Positions 32,030 to 41,421 of a DNA stretch of 64,000 nucleotides are shown here, piece after piece. A program made the position numbers and the translations under genes. Position 1 is the stretch's first letter, and each line of letters opens with the position of its first letter. The notes under the pieces are model-generated. The model did no database searches. It was not told the origin of the DNA and saw only the letters and a list, made by a program, of their open reading frames with translations. This DNA comes from Caballeronia sp. (GTDB lineage Bacteria; Pseudomonadota; Gammaproteobacteria; Burkholderiales; Burkholderiaceae): contig NZ_JAQGMM010000173.1 of assembly GCF_028292365.1 (NCBI RefSeq), positions 1-64,000 of the forward strand, given 5' to 3'.

Positions 32030-32338
32030 TTCACGGACATGCTGGTGGGTCCCGGGTCAATGGCTCGCGGACGTTTTCTCCACGCGCAAGCCTCCATATT
32101 TTTTTTGATCTTGCCTCGCAGATTACACGGACGATATTTCCGATTCAAGTCTGTTCTATCCGTGCCGTTAAATAGTTCGCCGTCATTTCACCTGACGGGC
32201 CAATTGTTTGAACGCATTGCGAGGCGGCGGAGAACAAGATCAGGCCGCCTGCGCTCAGTCCCAACTTATATCAATGCCGAAATACTTCCACCAAACGTCG
32301 ACTAAACGTCCATCAACGTCTATTAAACGGGGAAATGC

Positions 32339-34111
32339 ATGGCCTTCATTCCGAATCTACGTCGCCGCAAGCCGATTATTACAGCCGGCGAAACTACTCC
32401 AGCCGTACAACCCACCTTCGGTTATATCGATACCCTGTTCGACTATGGCGCGTTGCTGGCAGCGTCGCCAGATTCGCTGGGCAAACTCCCGGCGGCCGGC
32501 AATCCGACGATCGCGATTATTGGTGCGGGCATGAGCGGCCTCGTGTCGGCGTATGAACTTCTGCGTGCCGGTGCGGCGAACGTCGTGTTGTATGAAGCGT
32601 CCGGGCGCACTGGCGGACGCGCTTACAGCGTTCCCTTTACGAACCAGGCGCCGGCATTCCTGGCCGAACTCGGCGCCATGCGTTTCCCTCCCAGCGAATA
32701 CAGCCTGTTCGATTACCTTGACCGCTTCGGTATCCAGGCAAATTCGAATTTCCCCGACCCAGGCGAAGTGCTGACCAACCTCGGTTATCAAGGACAGACC
32801 TACACATGGCCGGCCCAAGGCAATCCGCCCGATATGTTCGCGACCGTCCATGCGGGCTGGAGCGCGTTTATCAGCGACGGCTTCACGCCCTCCTCCGGAC
32901 CGGCCTTGCTGGCGCCAGTTGCGATCACCGAGCTCTTGCGCAACGGACAGTTAGGGGCGGCGCGGAGCGCGTGGCAGGCGTATATCGACATGTTCGGGAA
33001 CCAGAGCTTTTATAGTGCGCTGCAGACCCTCTTCAGCGGCGCGAATCCTCCCGGCGGCAAGCCATAGCGCAACCCGGACGACTACGAGCTGTTCGGCGCG
33101 CTCGGCGTTGGGTCAGGCGGATTGGGGCCGATGTACCCGGTCGCCTTCCTGGAAATCGTGCGCCTGATGGTCGATGAACTCGAAACCGATCAGTTGTTCA
33201 TTCCAGCGGGCATTGAATCGCTGGCGGACGCATTTAGCGCGCGGGTATTCGGCGGTCGCTCGATTGCGCAACGTGTCGTGAACACGCCGGTGTCACGCGT
33301 GACCCGTAATAGCGAGGGTGTGATGCTCACGCTGGCAGACGGGTCGATCCAGTTCGCCGACCGTGTGATCATGACGGCCAGCACGCGCGCGATGCAGATC
33401 GACATGGCGTTGACCGCGCCCGCGTCGGCGCTCTCGGCGCAGCAGCGCTCGGCAGTGAATGATGTGCATCTGACCAGCTCGTCGAAAGTGTTCGTGATGA
33501 CGCCGCGAAAATTCTGGCTCGACGAGAACCTGCCCGCGAATATCCAGACCGATACGCTGGTACGGGGCGTATATTGCCTCGATTATGCGCCGACCGACCC
33601 CAATGCACCGGGCGTCGTGCTGCTCAGTTACGCGTGGGAAGACGACGCGATCAAGCAGCTTGCGCTCGGAAACAATCAGCAGCGTGTGCAGCGGCTCGTG
33701 GCTGATCTGGCGCAGACCAATGCCGCGTTCGCGCAGTATGTCGTGCCGATCAACAACGACTACGAGACCTATGTGAAGACAGTCGACTGGGATCTGGAGC
33801 AGGGGTATTACGGCGCGTTCAAGCTGAATTTTGCCGGTGGCGATGCCCAGAGCCAGCAGTTGTTCTTCCAATTCCAGGACAGCCTGCAGCCTAAGACGGA
33901 CCCCTTCATCTATCTCGCTGGAGACAGTTGCTCATTTACCGGCGGATGGGTGGAAGGCGCGCTGCAAACGGGGATTAACGCGGTGTGCGCCGTCATCCGC
34001 AGCTTGGGCGGCAGTGTCGTGCCGAACAACCCGCTGGATAATATGTCGCCTCCGTATGACTACAGCGGCGCATCGACTAACGAGGACCGCGAGGCCAGCG
34101 GCGGGCGTTGA
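32339..34111 (+). pseudogene. Flavin monoamine oxidase / L-amino-acid oxidase or monooxygenase family gene interrupted by an in-frame TAG
   Basis: N-terminal part 32339..33067 (IAIIGAGMSGLVSAYELLRAGAANVVLYEASGRTGGRAYS) and C-terminal part to 34111 (YLAGDSCSFTGGWVEGALQTGINAV) share one frame; only TAG 33065-33067 separates them. Confidence 0.85.
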
Positions 34112-34164
34112 GACTCACGTTCGGGGGGCTGTAAAAGCGCTAAAAGACAGCCTAAGAGGCGGCC

Positions 34165-34193
34165 AAAAAAAAGACCCGCACAAGGCGGGTCTT
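34165..34193 (-). terminator. Rho-independent terminator on minus strand
   Basis: Stem aagacccgc/gcgggtctt (34171-34179/34185-34193), then an 8-nt U tract when read on minus strand. Confidence 0.75.
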
Positions 34194-34322
34194 AGTCTCT
34201 CAGTTTCGTATGGCGGAACGCGCGGGCATTCTTTGGCACGTTCGCTTAGCCATCGGAGTTCGGTGTAGACCTGTGAAGCCCCCCCGGCTCTTGGTGACAA
34301 CTTAACTGATTAACATGCGCTG

Positions 34323-34359
34323 CGCGTCCTCATTTCTGAGGATAAGAAGTGAGGACGCG
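34323..34359. repeat. 10-bp inverted repeat cgcgtcctca...tgaggacgcg with an internal tgagga alternative arm
   Basis: Direct reading; shares TCCTCAnTTCTGAGGA with 30920-30939. Confidence 0.6.
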
Positions 34360-34416
34360 GCCGAAACAGGTGGATTGAGAACCGCTGGTTTCGGCCCAAA
34401 CTCAGCTCGACCGTGC

Positions 34417-35478
34417 TCAGGCCTCTTCTTTCAACGACGCCATATCGATCACGAAGCGATATTTCACATCGCTTTTAACCATGCGCTCGTAGGCCTTGTC
34501 GATCTCGTCCATGCGGATCATCTCAATGTCCGACGTGATGCCATGCTTGCCGCAAAAATCGAGCATTTCCTGCGTTTCCGCAATGCCGCCAATCAGCGAA
34601 CCAGCCAGCGTACGGCGCTTGAAAATCAGGTTGCCGACAGACGGCGACGGATGCGCATGCTCCGGCACGCCAACGAGCGTCATCGTTCCGTCGCGCTTGA
34701 GCAGCGCGGTGAACTGATCGAGGTCGTGCGAGGCAGCAACGGTGTTGAGGATGAAATCGAACGAGTTGACGTGTTTCGCCATCTGCTCCGGATCTTTCGA
34801 AATAACGACCTCGTGCGCGCCCAGCCGCTTCGCATCTTCAATCTTGCTAGCGGACGTGGTGAACAGCACCACGTGCGCGCCGAATGCAGCCGCGAGCTTC
34901 ACGCCCATATGACCGAGCCCGCCCAGGCCGACGATGCCGACCTTCTGCCCGGCCTGGACATTCCAGTGGCGCAGCGGCGAGTAAGTGGTGATCCCCGCGC
35001 ACAGCAATGGCGCCACGGCTGCGAGTTCAAGGTTCTCGGGAACACGCAGCGTGAAGGCTTCGTCCACGACGATCGACTTCGAATAACCGCCGTAGGTCAC
35101 GCCACCCGTGTGCTTGTCTGGCGCATTGTAAGTGCCGACAAAACCACTGCCTTCGCAATACTGCTCGAGGCCTTCCTGGCACGAAGGGCACGTCCGGCAC
35201 GAATCGACCATGCAGCCGACACCCGCCAGCGTGCCGACCTTGAACTTCGTGACTTCAGAGCCGACTTCAGTCACCCGGCCGACAATTTCGTGTCCTGGCA
35301 CGTTCGGGTACACCGTACCCGCCCATTCGCCGCGCGCGGTGTGCAGGTCCGAATGACACACGCCGCAATACAGGATCTCGATGCGGACATCGTGCGGACC
35401 GGTATCCCGGCGATCGAAGGCGAAGGGAGCAAACGGCTCCTTGGCGGAATGCGCGGCGTAGCCATAGGTCTTGTACAT
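34417..35478 (-). CDS. Zinc-dependent NAD(P)-dependent alcohol dehydrogenase (YahK/AdhC-like)
   Basis: CGVCHSDLHTARGEW, GHEIVGRVTEVG, VGIVGLGGLGHMGVKLAAAFGAHV. Confidence 0.93.
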   Translation of the reverse strand: MYKTYGYAAHSAKEPFAPFAFDRRDTGPHDVRIEILYCGVCHSDLHTARGEWAGTVYPNVPGHEIVGRVTEVGSEVTKFKVGTLAGVGCMVDSCRTCPSCQEGLEQYCEGSGFVGTYNAPDKHTGGVTYGGYSKSIVVDEAFTLRVPENLELAAVAPLLCAGITTYSPLRHWNVQAGQKVGIVGLGGLGHMGVKLAAAFGAHVVLFTTSASKIEDAKRLGAHEVVISKDPEQMAKHVNSFDFILNTVAASHDLDQFTALLKRDGTMTLVGVPEHAHPSPSVGNLIFKRRTLAGSLIGGIAETQEMLDFCGKHGITSDIEMIRMDEIDKAYERMVKSDVKYRFVIDMASLKEEA

Positions 35479-36398
35479 GGTGTGATCCTTGAAATAGTTC
35501 GTTGATTCGAGGTGCGTTCGTCGATGCAGGGGGCGCCGTCCGTGCAATCCTGTTACCCCGCGTCATAACGGCTGGAACGAAAGGCAACAAGCTTGGTAAA
35601 AGGCGTTCTCGACTTGACGACATCTGAAACTGCGCCAAGGCTCGATCTGACTTGTATCGATATCGCCCGGCTGTGCGATTGCACAATGACTGCCGCGAAT
35701 GACGTGCTGACTACAGAGTTTCGTTTCCGAACCTGATCTGCAGTCGAACACCCGGGAGACCCGAGCGCCCCCTTCGCAGGACAGTATGCGAATTGTGGAC
35801 CATCCACTCAATGGAAATATTGCGATTTCACAATTCCAATTAATGGAATGTGGAGTTGCAGCAATTATGCGATTGATATCAGGGCGTTATTCGAAGGAAA
35901 GAGACGCGCCTTGTGAGAGCGGTTCGATCAGGCCTGTTCCACGATCATCGCATTCTTTGCGCTAGCCGGGTGACGCGCGTCTCTACGATCGCACCCAAAT
36001 TCGATATCGAGGCGTTCAGCGTTCGCATCGCAGCCTGAAGATGTAAACGCGCCAGTCTGCTTCTAGTCACGCAGGAGCGATTTGGCCACCATAACGTTTC
36101 GTCATCCTACATGTCGTGAAGTATTCTCATGCGTCAGTTCGCCGGCGTATCCCATCCGAACTCGGGATTGAGTGTCCCCGGAGGAAGCTGCTGAACACGC
36201 ATTGGCGGTTCGTGCACGGCCCAGGATAAATGTCCGTTGCAAGCCAGCCGCCATTCGCGCACACCGATCCTCATACGAATCGTCGTGACGGTCGTGAAAT
36301 ACCCTTCCCCCAAGCGGCCTTGTCAAGATTTCTGCCGGCGTGCCGTAATTGTGAATAACGAGGCGGAAACGTTCTGCGCTGCGACGGGGAGAAGGAAC

Positions 36399-36530
36399 AT
36401 GACAGACTTGGACTGGCCGATGGTTGGGGTATATCTGGTGATGCTGATGGGCGCTGTACTGCTCCTGAGCGCACTGTCCATGCGTGGGACAAGACTGCCA
36501 CTCCCGAACGCCTTGTCAACGAGCGAGTAG
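36399..36530 (+). CDS. Putative small membrane protein (43 aa)
   Basis: MTDLDWPMVGVYLVMLMGAVLLLSALSMRGTRLPLPNALSTSE; ggggagaag RBS just upstream. Confidence 0.4.
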   Translation: MTDLDWPMVGVYLVMLMGAVLLLSALSMRGTRLPLPNALSTSE

Positions 36531-37017
36531 CGAATTCGGCGGCTGCCGGTGCGGCGCCCCCGCTCCAAAGATTCCGGCGGGGGTGTCGACGCACTATGTG
36601 GTCGATCGGCAAGAAACGATCGGCCATCGTTATCTGAAGTTGATGTTGTTGTCGGATCAACACCTGCGCTTCACACGAAAACCGTCCCTGCCAACCTTCG
36701 TGGCAGCAGGCATCACACTGCTAAAAGGTCTCACGGTCATCGTCAATAACGGGCGAATCGAATGGGTCATTCATCCCATGTTTCCGCTCAATCGGAATGC
36801 TGCGGATCCTCTCACCCTACCGAGAGCACACCGAAAAACCAGTCAGTAGCGATTCTGAAAACCGGCCTGCCGCTCTCGTGTACGATGGCCTCATATCGAG
36901 CCGAGGCAAACCGGGCGTTACGCACAACGCATGCCCCGAGCACGGTGCAATAGCCCGCGCGCCTGAGCCGGATTCGCGCGACGATCCGCTGTTAGCCGTC
37001 ACTGGGTGGGGATTTCC

Positions 37018-38140
37018 ATGCCGCGTTCCGACTGGACCCGTGAAGCCATTCGCAAGATTGAAGCGGACTTCAACCGCTCCGCTGATACCCATCTGATTCC
37101 ACTCGACCTGCCCGGCTATCCGGACATCCGTTTCTATTTCAAGGATGAATCGAGCCATCCGACCGGCAGCCTGAAACATCGTCTGGCGCGATCCCTGTTT
37201 CTCTATGCGCTTTGCAATGGCTGGCTGCGCGAGCACAGCACGATTGTTGAAGCGTCGAGCGGTTCAACGGCCATTTCCGAAGCGTATTTCGCAAGACTGC
37301 TCGGCCTGCCGTTTGTCGCGGTGATTCCGGCGGGCACGTCCCGGATGAAAATCGAGGCGATCGAGTTCTACGGCGGGCGCTGCCATCTGGTGGCGAACCC
37401 CGCGGACATTTACGCGGAATCGCATCGGCTCGCGGCGGAAACCGGCGGTCATTTCATGGACCAGTTCACCTATGCCGAACGTGCGACCGACTGGCGGGCC
37501 AATAACAATATCGCCGAGTCGATCTTCAAGCAGATGGACGACGAGGAATACCCGGTGCCGACGTGGCTCGTGTCCAGCGGCGGCACCGGCGGCACGACTG
37601 CCACGTTGGGCCGCTACGTCGCGTACCGGCGGCATACCACGCGCATTCTTTGCGCCGACCCCGAGAATTCGGTATTTTTCGATTACTTTAAAAGCACGTT
37701 GGCGGGCACGCCCGACAGCAGCCTGACACTCGATGCCGGGTCGAAGATTGAAGGCATCGGCCGTCCGCGGGTTGAGCGCTCCTTTATTCCGACATGTATC
37801 GATGCCATGCTCAAGGTGCCCGACGCGTTGTCCTTTGCTGCAATGCGCTATCTGGCGGGGCGCTTTGGGCGTCGTGTTGGCGGCTCGACAGGGACCAATT
37901 TCGTCGGTGTCCTGTATCTGGCCGAGCGCATGAAGCAGGCGGGCAAACAGGGTTCCATCGTCAGCCTGCTGTGCGAGCGGTGAACGTTATGGCAACACCT
38001 ACTACGACAATGCCTGGTACCAGGCGCAGGGAATTCCAGTCGCGCAGCCCGACGCACTGATTGCTCGCGCGGTAGCGGGCGAAGCGGTGCTGACCCAGCA
38101 GAGCATTGCGGGGATGGAAGCTGCGGGAGTGGGAATTTAA
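37018..38140 (+). pseudogene. PLP-dependent cysteine synthase-like protein with a C-terminal frameshift
   Basis: [23 protein letters not shown] and [13 protein letters not shown] motifs; frame 1 stops at 37983 but another frame continues [54 protein letters not shown] to TAA 38140. Confidence 0.8.
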
Positions 38141-38297
38141 AGCGCGGTTCGTTTGGGATCACACATGACCGTGCCGTATGACCATACCAACGCGGTCCGC
38201 AGCAGATGAATCACGAGGTTTCCCGCACCCAAGCCTACTTTTGCGGACTCGTGTCCTTGCAACCCCAATTTATTCGTCCACACACGATGAGGTTCCG

Positions 38298-39119
38298 ATG
38301 ACCCGTACTGTCGCCGAAAAACGCGCTGCCTTTCGCGCGCTTCACCAGCAAGGTTGTTTTGTGTTGCCCAACCCGTGGGATGCCGGCAGCGCGCGCATGC
38401 TGCAGCATCTCGGTTTCGCCGCGCTGGCATCGACCAGTTCAGGCTTCGCCTGGTCCACAGGACGGCCCGACTACGCGATGAACTGTTCCGACGTCCTGCA
38501 ACATCTGGGTGCCCTCTGCGAGGCTGTGGACCTGCCGGTCAACGCCGATTTCGAGTCCGGGTTCGCTTCCGACCCGGCCACGCTCGCGGCCAATGTCAGC
38601 CTCGCGATCCAGACGGGCGTGGCGGGCTTGTCGATTGAAGACCGCGACGTGGAAGCCCCGTTCGGACTCTACGAGACCGCGCTTGCAGTCGAGCGCGTAC
38701 GTGCGGCCCGTGCGGCGATCGACCGGTCTGGCGACGACGTCATCCTGGTTGCGCGCACCGAAATCCTGCTCAGTGATCCGGGCGCGCTCAGCCAGTCCAT
38801 CGACAAACTCGTGGCCTTTGCGGCCGAAGGTGCCGACTGTTTATACGCACCGGGTGTGGTCGACAAGGCCGATATAGCAGTCATGGTGCGCGCCGTGGCG
38901 CCCAAGCCGCTCAACGTACTCATGATGCGGCCCGGCCTGGGCGTCGCCGAACTGACTGACCTTGGCGTGCGTCGAATCAGTGTTGGTGGAGGGTTGGCAC
39001 GGGTTGCGTGGCAGGCCATGCTGACGGCCGCCGAACAAATGAAAGCGGGGTCGTTCGATGGCCTCGCCGGCGCCGCATCCGGCAAGCAGTTAAACGATGT
39101 TTTCGACGGCTTCGCCTGA
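38298..39119 (+). CDS. Isocitrate lyase/PEP mutase family protein
   Basis: FRALHQQGCFVLPNPWDAGSARMLQHLGFAALASTSSGFAWSTGRPDY; LPVNADFESGFASD. Confidence 0.92.
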   Translation: MTRTVAEKRAAFRALHQQGCFVLPNPWDAGSARMLQHLGFAALASTSSGFAWSTGRPDYAMNCSDVLQHLGALCEAVDLPVNADFESGFASDPATLAANVSLAIQTGVAGLSIEDRDVEAPFGLYETALAVERVRAARAAIDRSGDDVILVARTEILLSDPGALSQSIDKLVAFAAEGADCLYAPGVVDKADIAVMVRAVAPKPLNVLMMRPGLGVAELTDLGVRRISVGGGLARVAWQAMLTAAEQMKAGSFDGLAGAASGKQLNDVFDGFA

Positions 39120-39152
39120 GCCGAAGGCTCGGTGCGCGTCCGCTCCTTGCAT

Positions 39153-39179
39153 GAATGTCCCTGCAGCGCAGGGACATTC
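39153..39179 (+). terminator. Strong hairpin downstream of the isocitrate lyase/PEP mutase gene
   Basis: gaatgtccctgc-agc-gcagggacattc: 12-bp perfect stem, 3-nt loop; U tract weak. Confidence 0.55.
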
Positions 39180-39568
39180 TGCATCGGGGTCAATCTTGCA
39201 GCGGCCATGGTGCGCTCGCTCGCGCTGTATCGGTTCGACAACATGTGCGTGGCCGAAAGGGGTTGGCAAGCGCCATAAGCGCCTGATAATATTCAGTCGT
39301 GGATGACCGCCCGGTCCCACGTCAGGTCCCACATCACTCAAGTTTCATTTCTCAAAGGGAGGCGAAAAGATGCTCACATTCAATTGCGCCGTCCCTTGCC
39401 TGATGCGCCGGCCAGTTTAGGTCGCCGTCAGCGCGGGCACTGCAGCCCGCGCCATTTCCAGACAGTCCGTTACAGTTCGCCCGCTCTTGCAGGCGTGCTC
39501 TGGCTGTCGCTCTCATTTTCTCTCGACCGGAATAGCCCTGTTGCGCTTGGCGCCTCGGGCTGTGGCAA

Positions 39569-41410
39569 ATGGCTTACACAAAAAAACTCGACTTCGGCGG
39601 ACGGGCGTTCAAAGACGTTCTCGGTTTCACTGTGGTTCACTGGGGCAAACAACCGTGGCGCATCGTAGCCATTGTTGTGCTCGCCTTGCTGTCGGCACTC
39701 GCCGACGTCCTTACGCCGCTCTACGCAGGCCGGCTCGTGGATGCACTCGCCGCCGGCGCGGCCGGCAAGGAGCTGGCATGGCACGCGGCCACAACCGCGT
39801 TCAGCATCCTGGCCTGCCTCGGGCTGGCCGGCACGCTGCTGCGTCAGCTTGTGTTCATGAACATCATCGTGTTGACACTCAAGATGATGAGCGAAATTGC
39901 CGCCAACGCGTTTCATCGCGTGCAACGGTTTTCCGCTGACTGGCACGGCAACAGCTTCGCCGGTTCGACCGTGCGCAAGATCACGCGCGGCATGTGGGCG
40001 CTCGACCTGCTCAACGACACGTTGCTCATCGCCCTTCTCCCGTCGCTGGTCATGCTGGTCGGCGCAACCGTGCTGCTCGGCATGCACTGGGCCGTCATGG
40101 GCGTCGTCGTGGGCGTCGGGTCGCTGCTCTATATTGCGGTGACGGTCGCCCTGTCGCTCGGCTTCGTGGCGCCCGCAGCCCGCCTGGGCAACGCCTGGGA
40201 TACCCGCATGGGCGGTGCGCTGGCAGATGCGGTGAGCTGCAACACCGTGGTCAAGGCCTTCGGTGCGGAAACGCGTGAGGAAGCGCGGCTTGCCCGCGTG
40301 ATCGGCAAGTGGCGTCACCGGACGCGGCGCACGTGGGCACGCGGCACGATCAACGGCGGCGTGCAGGGCGGCATGCTGGTGGCCATGCAGGCGGCAATCC
40401 TGGGTGCCGCGCTGTTGCTGTGGGAAGCCGACAAGGCCAGCGTCGGTGACATCACGTTCACGCTGACCATGTTCTTCATGTTGCAGGGTTATCTGCGCGA
40501 AGTCGGGATGCACGTGCGCAATCTGCAGCGCTCGGTCAACGACATGGAAGAGCTGGTGTCGCTTGAAGGTCAGCCTCTGGGAGTGGAAGACAAACCGGAC
40601 GCGGGCCCTATCGCGATCCGTGAAGGCGAGATCCGCTTCGAGCATGTGACTTTTAGCTACGACGGCCACGCGAAGCCGCTTTATCACGATTTCTCGGCGC
40701 GCATTGCGCCGGGAGAGCGCGTAGGGTTGATCGGGCACTCCGGGTCCGGCAAGACGACGTTGATCAAGCTGATCCAGCGGCTGTACGACATCTCGGGTGG
40801 CAGAATCATGATCGACGGGCAGAACATTGCCGATGTCAGCCAGGCGTCGCTGCGTGGTCAGATTGCGATCGTTCAGCAAGAGCCGGTGCTGTTCCATCGC
40901 TCACTAGCGGAGAACATTGCGTACGCCCGGCCGGGCGCAACCCGCGCGGAAATCGAGCGGGCCGCGAGGCAGGCCAGCGCCCACGATTTCATCGCGGCGC
41001 TGCCCCAGGGTTATGAAACGCTAGTGGGTGAGCGCGGCATCAAGTTGTCGGGTGGCGAACGCCAGCGCGTGGCCATCGCTCGCGCGTTCCTCGCCGATGC
41101 GCCCATCCTGATCCTCGACGAAGCAACGTCGAGCCTCGACAGCGAAAGCGAAGTGCTGATCCAGCAGGCAATGGAGCGGTTGATGATCGGCCGCACGACC
41201 CTGGTGGTTGCTCACCGGCTTTCAACGGTGCGTGCGCTGGACCGGCTGCTGGTGCTCGACAAGGGCAGGATTGCGGAGGAAGGCAGCCACGAGAAGCTGA
41301 TCCAGCTTCACAACGGCTTGTACCGGCGGTTGTTCGAACGGCAAGCGCTTGGGCTGACGACCGATCGCGCGGACCCGGCGAGCGTGGTCAAAGCCGAGCT
41401 GACACAATAA
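39569..41410 (+). CDS. ABC transporter, fused permease/ATP-binding protein (exporter type)
   Basis: LIGHSGSGKTTLIKLIQRLYDISGGRIMIDGQ, LSGGERQRVAIARAFLADAPILILDEATSSLDSESE. Confidence 0.93.
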   Translation: MAYTKKLDFGGRAFKDVLGFTVVHWGKQPWRIVAIVVLALLSALADVLTPLYAGRLVDALAAGAAGKELAWHAATTAFSILACLGLAGTLLRQLVFMNIIVLTLKMMSEIAANAFHRVQRFSADWHGNSFAGSTVRKITRGMWALDLLNDTLLIALLPSLVMLVGATVLLGMHWAVMGVVVGVGSLLYIAVTVALSLGFVAPAARLGNAWDTRMGGALADAVSCNTVVKAFGAETREEARLARVIGKWRHRTRRTWARGTINGGVQGGMLVAMQAAILGAALLLWEADKASVGDITFTLTMFFMLQGYLREVGMHVRNLQRSVNDMEELVSLEGQPLGVEDKPDAGPIAIREGEIRFEHVTFSYDGHAKPLYHDFSARIAPGERVGLIGHSGSGKTTLIKLIQRLYDISGGRIMIDGQNIADVSQASLRGQIAIVQQEPVLFHRSLAENIAYARPGATRAEIERAARQASAHDFIAALPQGYETLVGERGIKLSGGERQRVAIARAFLADAPILILDEATSSLDSESEVLIQQAMERLMIGRTTLVVAHRLSTVRALDRLLVLDKGRIAEEGSHEKLIQLHNGLYRRLFERQALGLTTDRADPASVVKAELTQ

Positions 41411-41421
41411 GAGGGATCTAG

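Noticed and set aside
33065-33067. TAG as pyrrolysine recoding
   Set aside because: No pyl genes seen in the window and pyrrolysine use is not expected in this lineage; nonsense mutation or error is simpler.
34315-35505. 396-aa plus-strand ORF
   Set aside because: Antisense to the alcohol dehydrogenase, which has clear zinc and Rossmann motifs.
35553-35811. Short minus-strand ORF upstream of the dehydrogenase, considered as a regulator fragment
   Set aside because: Some protein-like stretches but no motif that could be assigned with confidence.
39470-40897. 475-aa minus-strand ORF
   Set aside because: Antisense to the well-supported ABC exporter; shadow composition.
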